Source: Sagittula stellata E-37 (GTDB lineage: Bacteria > Pseudomonadota > Alphaproteobacteria > Rhodobacterales > Rhodobacteraceae). From it: DNA of 64,000 nt. Position 1 is the first letter of the stretch, and the number at the start of each line of letters is the position of its first letter. Position numbers and translations under genes: made by a program. The DNA lies in NCBI RefSeq assembly GCF_039724765.1, contig NZ_CP155729.1:2985501-3049500 (forward strand), in the 5' to 3' direction. The notes beneath the pieces are model-generated. The model was not told the DNA's origin, ran no database searches, and saw only the letters and a list, made by a program, of their open reading frames with translations. Positions 62,338-64,000 of this stretch are shown piece after piece.

Positions 62338-63153
62338 ATGCCGATGATGAACCTGCTCGTGGCCTTCAACGGTTCGGATGGCTCGGTCGCCGCTCTGCGC
62401 TATGCCGCGTCGCTGGCGGAACGGCTGGGCGCGCATGTCACCGCCATACTGGCACACAGTTCGCACGAGGTGATCGACAAGCGGTCACGCTGGATCCCGA
62501 AGGAAGCGCGCGCGCTGCTCGACGCCGCCAACTCGGACATCCTGCGCGAGATCGAAGCGAAGTTCGAAACGGAACGCTCTGCCCTGGGGTTGGCCACCGG
62601 GCTTCAGTTGAAGGAAGTCACCGGCCGTGTCGACAACGTCCTGTCGGAAGCCGCGCGGCACTACGACATGCTCATCGTGGGCAGCCATGCCGACACCGAC
62701 GACGAACATGTGACGCTGCACCCGGACCGCATCGCGCTGATGTCCGGGCGTCCGGTGGTTGTCGTGCCTGCGGGCTATGCCGGCGGCGGCGGGCTCAGCC
62801 ACTCCGCGCTGGCCTGGGACGGCGGCCGCGCCGCGGCGCGTGCCCTGTCGGACAGCCTGCGCCTGATCGAAGACGACGGGCGCGTCAGCGTGCTGACCGT
62901 CGGGCCGCGTGCCGCATGGCCGATCGAGGACCTGATGACCCACCTCTCCCGTCACGGCGTCGAAGCCGTGCACGAGGAATGGCCGACGTCGCACCCTGTC
63001 GCCCCTACCCTTCTCGCCTGGTGCCAGAAGCATCGCCCATCGCTTCTGGTGCTCGGCGCATTCGAGCATTCGAAGTTCCGTGAAGATCTGCTTGGCGGTG
63101 TCACCTCCGAGGTACTGGCGCAGATCGACATTCCCGTACTCCTGTCGCACTGA
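62338..63153 (+). CDS. Tandem universal stress protein (UspA family)
   Basis: 271 aa with two Usp units. Unit 1 (1-145): NLLVAFNGSDGSVAALRYAA and DMLIVGSHAD, ending GRPVVVVPAG. Unit 2 (150-271): SALAWDGGRAAARALSDSL, LLVLGAFEHSKFREDLLGGV and IPVLLSH. The GxxGxxxxxxxxxG(S/T) nucleotide loop is altered in both, so ATP binding is uncertain. The start lies 2 bp past the tautomerase stop. A link to substrate stress is only a guess. Confidence 0.88.
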   Translation: MPMMNLLVAFNGSDGSVAALRYAASLAERLGAHVTAILAHSSHEVIDKRSRWIPKEARALLDAANSDILREIEAKFETERSALGLATGLQLKEVTGRVDNVLSEAARHYDMLIVGSHADTDDEHVTLHPDRIALMSGRPVVVVPAGYAGGGGLSHSALAWDGGRAAARALSDSLRLIEDDGRVSVLTVGPRAAWPIEDLMTHLSRHGVEAVHEEWPTSHPVAPTLLAWCQKHRPSLLVLGAFEHSKFREDLLGGVTSEVLAQIDIPVLLSH

Positions 63154-63163
63154 GGATCCCCGA

Positions 63164-63325
63164 ATGAGCGATTACGAAAAACTGAGCCGCGTGCGCCGCG
63201 ATCTGGAAGAGATCCGCAGCGACCTGTCGCAGAGGATCGCCAAAGACGGTCCGAGCCAATCCGATCTTCTGATCCTGCACGAACGGGTCAGCCGGGCGAT
63301 CAAGGCGCTCTCTCCCCAGAGCTGA
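63164..63325 (+). CDS. 53-residue charged protein, unknown
   Basis: Sequence opens MSDYEKLSRVRRDLEEIRSD and is predicted as two helices with heptad spacing, so a small coiled coil. No family was recognised. It has a short GAGGATCC leader, 10 bp after the Usp gene and 12 bp before the dehydrogenase gene, so it is part of the operon. Confidence 0.6.
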   Translation: MSDYEKLSRVRRDLEEIRSDLSQRIAKDGPSQSDLLILHERVSRAIKALSPQS

Positions 63326-63337
63326 CAGGGCACGCAC

Positions 63338-64000
63338 ATGAAGGTCCACATTCTCGACGACTGGTTCGACACCTTGCGGGGGCTGCCCTGCTTCCGCCTG
63401 CTCGACGGCCATGACGTCACGGTCTGGACCGACCATGAACCCGACGAGGCGGCGCTGGCGGCCCGCCTCGCAGAGGCCGAGTGTGTCGTGCTGTTCCGGG
63501 AACGTACACGGGTCACGCGGGGCCTTCTTGAGCGCCTGCCGAAGCTGCGGCTGATCTCTCAACGCGGGGTCTGGCCGCACGTGGATGTGGCGGCCTGCAC
63601 CGACCGGCGTGTGTTGCTCTGCTCGAACAAGGGCGCTGACGGCGCGAACTATGCCGCCGCCGAACTGACCTTCGCCCTGATCCTCGCGGCCATGCGCCAG
63701 TTGCCGCAGCAGATGGCTAGCGCCAAGGCCGGACAGTGGCAGATGGGCGTGGGCCGAACCCTGCGCGGCCGGACGCTGGGGCTGTATGGCTATGGCCGGA
63801 TAGGTCGCGTGGTGGCGGACTACGCCCGCGCCTTCGGGATGCAGGTGCAATGGTGGGCCTCCGACGAGGGGCGCAGCCGGGCGCGCGTGGCGGGCGAGCT
63901 TGTCGCGGACAGCCGGGCCGCCTTCTTCGCCGAAAGTGACGTGGTCTCCCTTCACCTGCGCCTGACACCGGAAACGCGTGGCATCGTCACTGCGGACGAC
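63338..64000 (+). CDS. D-2-hydroxyacid dehydrogenase, 3' end outside window
   Basis: 221 codons are visible; the frame is still open at the right edge. The NAD motif GLYGYGRIGRVVADYARAFG and SLHLRLTPETRGIV are typical of the phosphoglycerate/D-lactate dehydrogenase family. The N-terminal lid domain has LISQRGVWPHVDVAACTDRR with the substrate-binding Gly region. ASEDVVS-type text (AESDVVSLHLR) precedes the Arg segment; the catalytic His lies outside. Last visible gene of the tct operon, so it may reduce or oxidise a hydroxy-acid from the imported compound. Confidence 0.88.
   Translation, partial: MKVHILDDWFDTLRGLPCFRLLDGHDVTVWTDHEPDEAALAARLAEAECVVLFRERTRVTRGLLERLPKLRLISQRGVWPHVDVAACTDRRVLLCSNKGADGANYAAAELTFALILAAMRQLPQQMASAKAGQWQMGVGRTLRGRTLGLYGYGRIGRVVADYARAFGMQVQWWASDEGRSRARVAGELVADSRAAFFAESDVVSLHLRLTPETRGIVTADD

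Noticed and set aside
57999..62369. Minus-strand open frame of over 1400 codons opposite the tct operon
   Set aside because: It is an antisense shadow of high-GC codon bias. It has His/Arg/Gln-rich text without domains, while the plus-strand genes have clear family motifs.

Overview
This window is high-GC chromosomal DNA from an alphaproteobacterium of the order Rhodobacterales, most likely a marine Roseobacter-group member. The evidence is the gene content and order: the head of a Rhodobacter-type gene transfer agent (GTA) cluster, lptF-lptG-lptD-surA-pdxA-rsmA, DUF4167-prmC-prfA, acpP-fabG-fabD, rpsF-rpsR-rplI, and transport genes typical of marine osmolyte and tricarboxylate users. No tRNA, rRNA or CRISPR array was seen.

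Layout. 1-2650: GTA genes terS, terL and portal on the minus strand, running off the left edge. 2.9-7.0 kb: an aminotransferase, a nitrate/nitrite-domain chemoreceptor and two small membrane proteins. 7.1-11.9 kb: ndk, an ABC-F ATPase, a J-domain protein, a MarC-type membrane protein and a membrane-anchored retropepsin-like protease. 12.0-14.1 kb: a visibly less GC-rich patch with a fatty acid desaturase and a VOC protein. 14.2-24.2 kb: holC and pepA, then the outer-membrane biogenesis run lptFGD-surA with pdxA and rsmA. 24.3-27.3 kb: DUF4167, prmC, prfA. 27.4-32.4 kb: a GST, DUF1499, agmatinase-family and two tandem M20 amidohydrolase genes. 32.5-34.5 kb: mazG and an iron-binding protein. 34.6-37.0 kb: acpP, fabG, fabD. 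37.2-40.3 kb: a cytochrome b561-YceI fusion, a DUF2185-like protein, a stand-alone YceI and a small membrane protein. 40.9-45.2 kb: rpsF-rpsR-rplI, a soluble PAS chemoreceptor and tig.

45.5-55.0 kb is the most unusual part. A TorT-family periplasmic binding protein is followed by a transmembrane chemoreceptor with a large periplasmic domain, where known TorT genes sit with the TorS kinase. The receptor's stop codon lies on the edge of an IS5-family element. A second IS5-family element is nested inside the first, with a 9-bp target duplication still visible. After an IS66 fragment comes a three-gene quaternary-amine/TMAO-type ABC transporter. The set suggests a sense-swim-import module for TMAO or a related methylated amine, partly rearranged by insertion sequences.

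55.8-64.0 kb holds a tricarboxylate-type uptake and catabolic locus. A divergent two-component pair (tctE, tctD) faces tctC, a TctA-TctB fusion permease, a PrpF/4-oxalomesaconate tautomerase-like enzyme, a tandem universal stress protein, a 53-residue protein and a D-2-hydroxyacid dehydrogenase cut by the right edge. The probable logic is that TctDE senses a di- or tricarboxylate, TctC and the fused permease import it, and the downstream enzymes process it.
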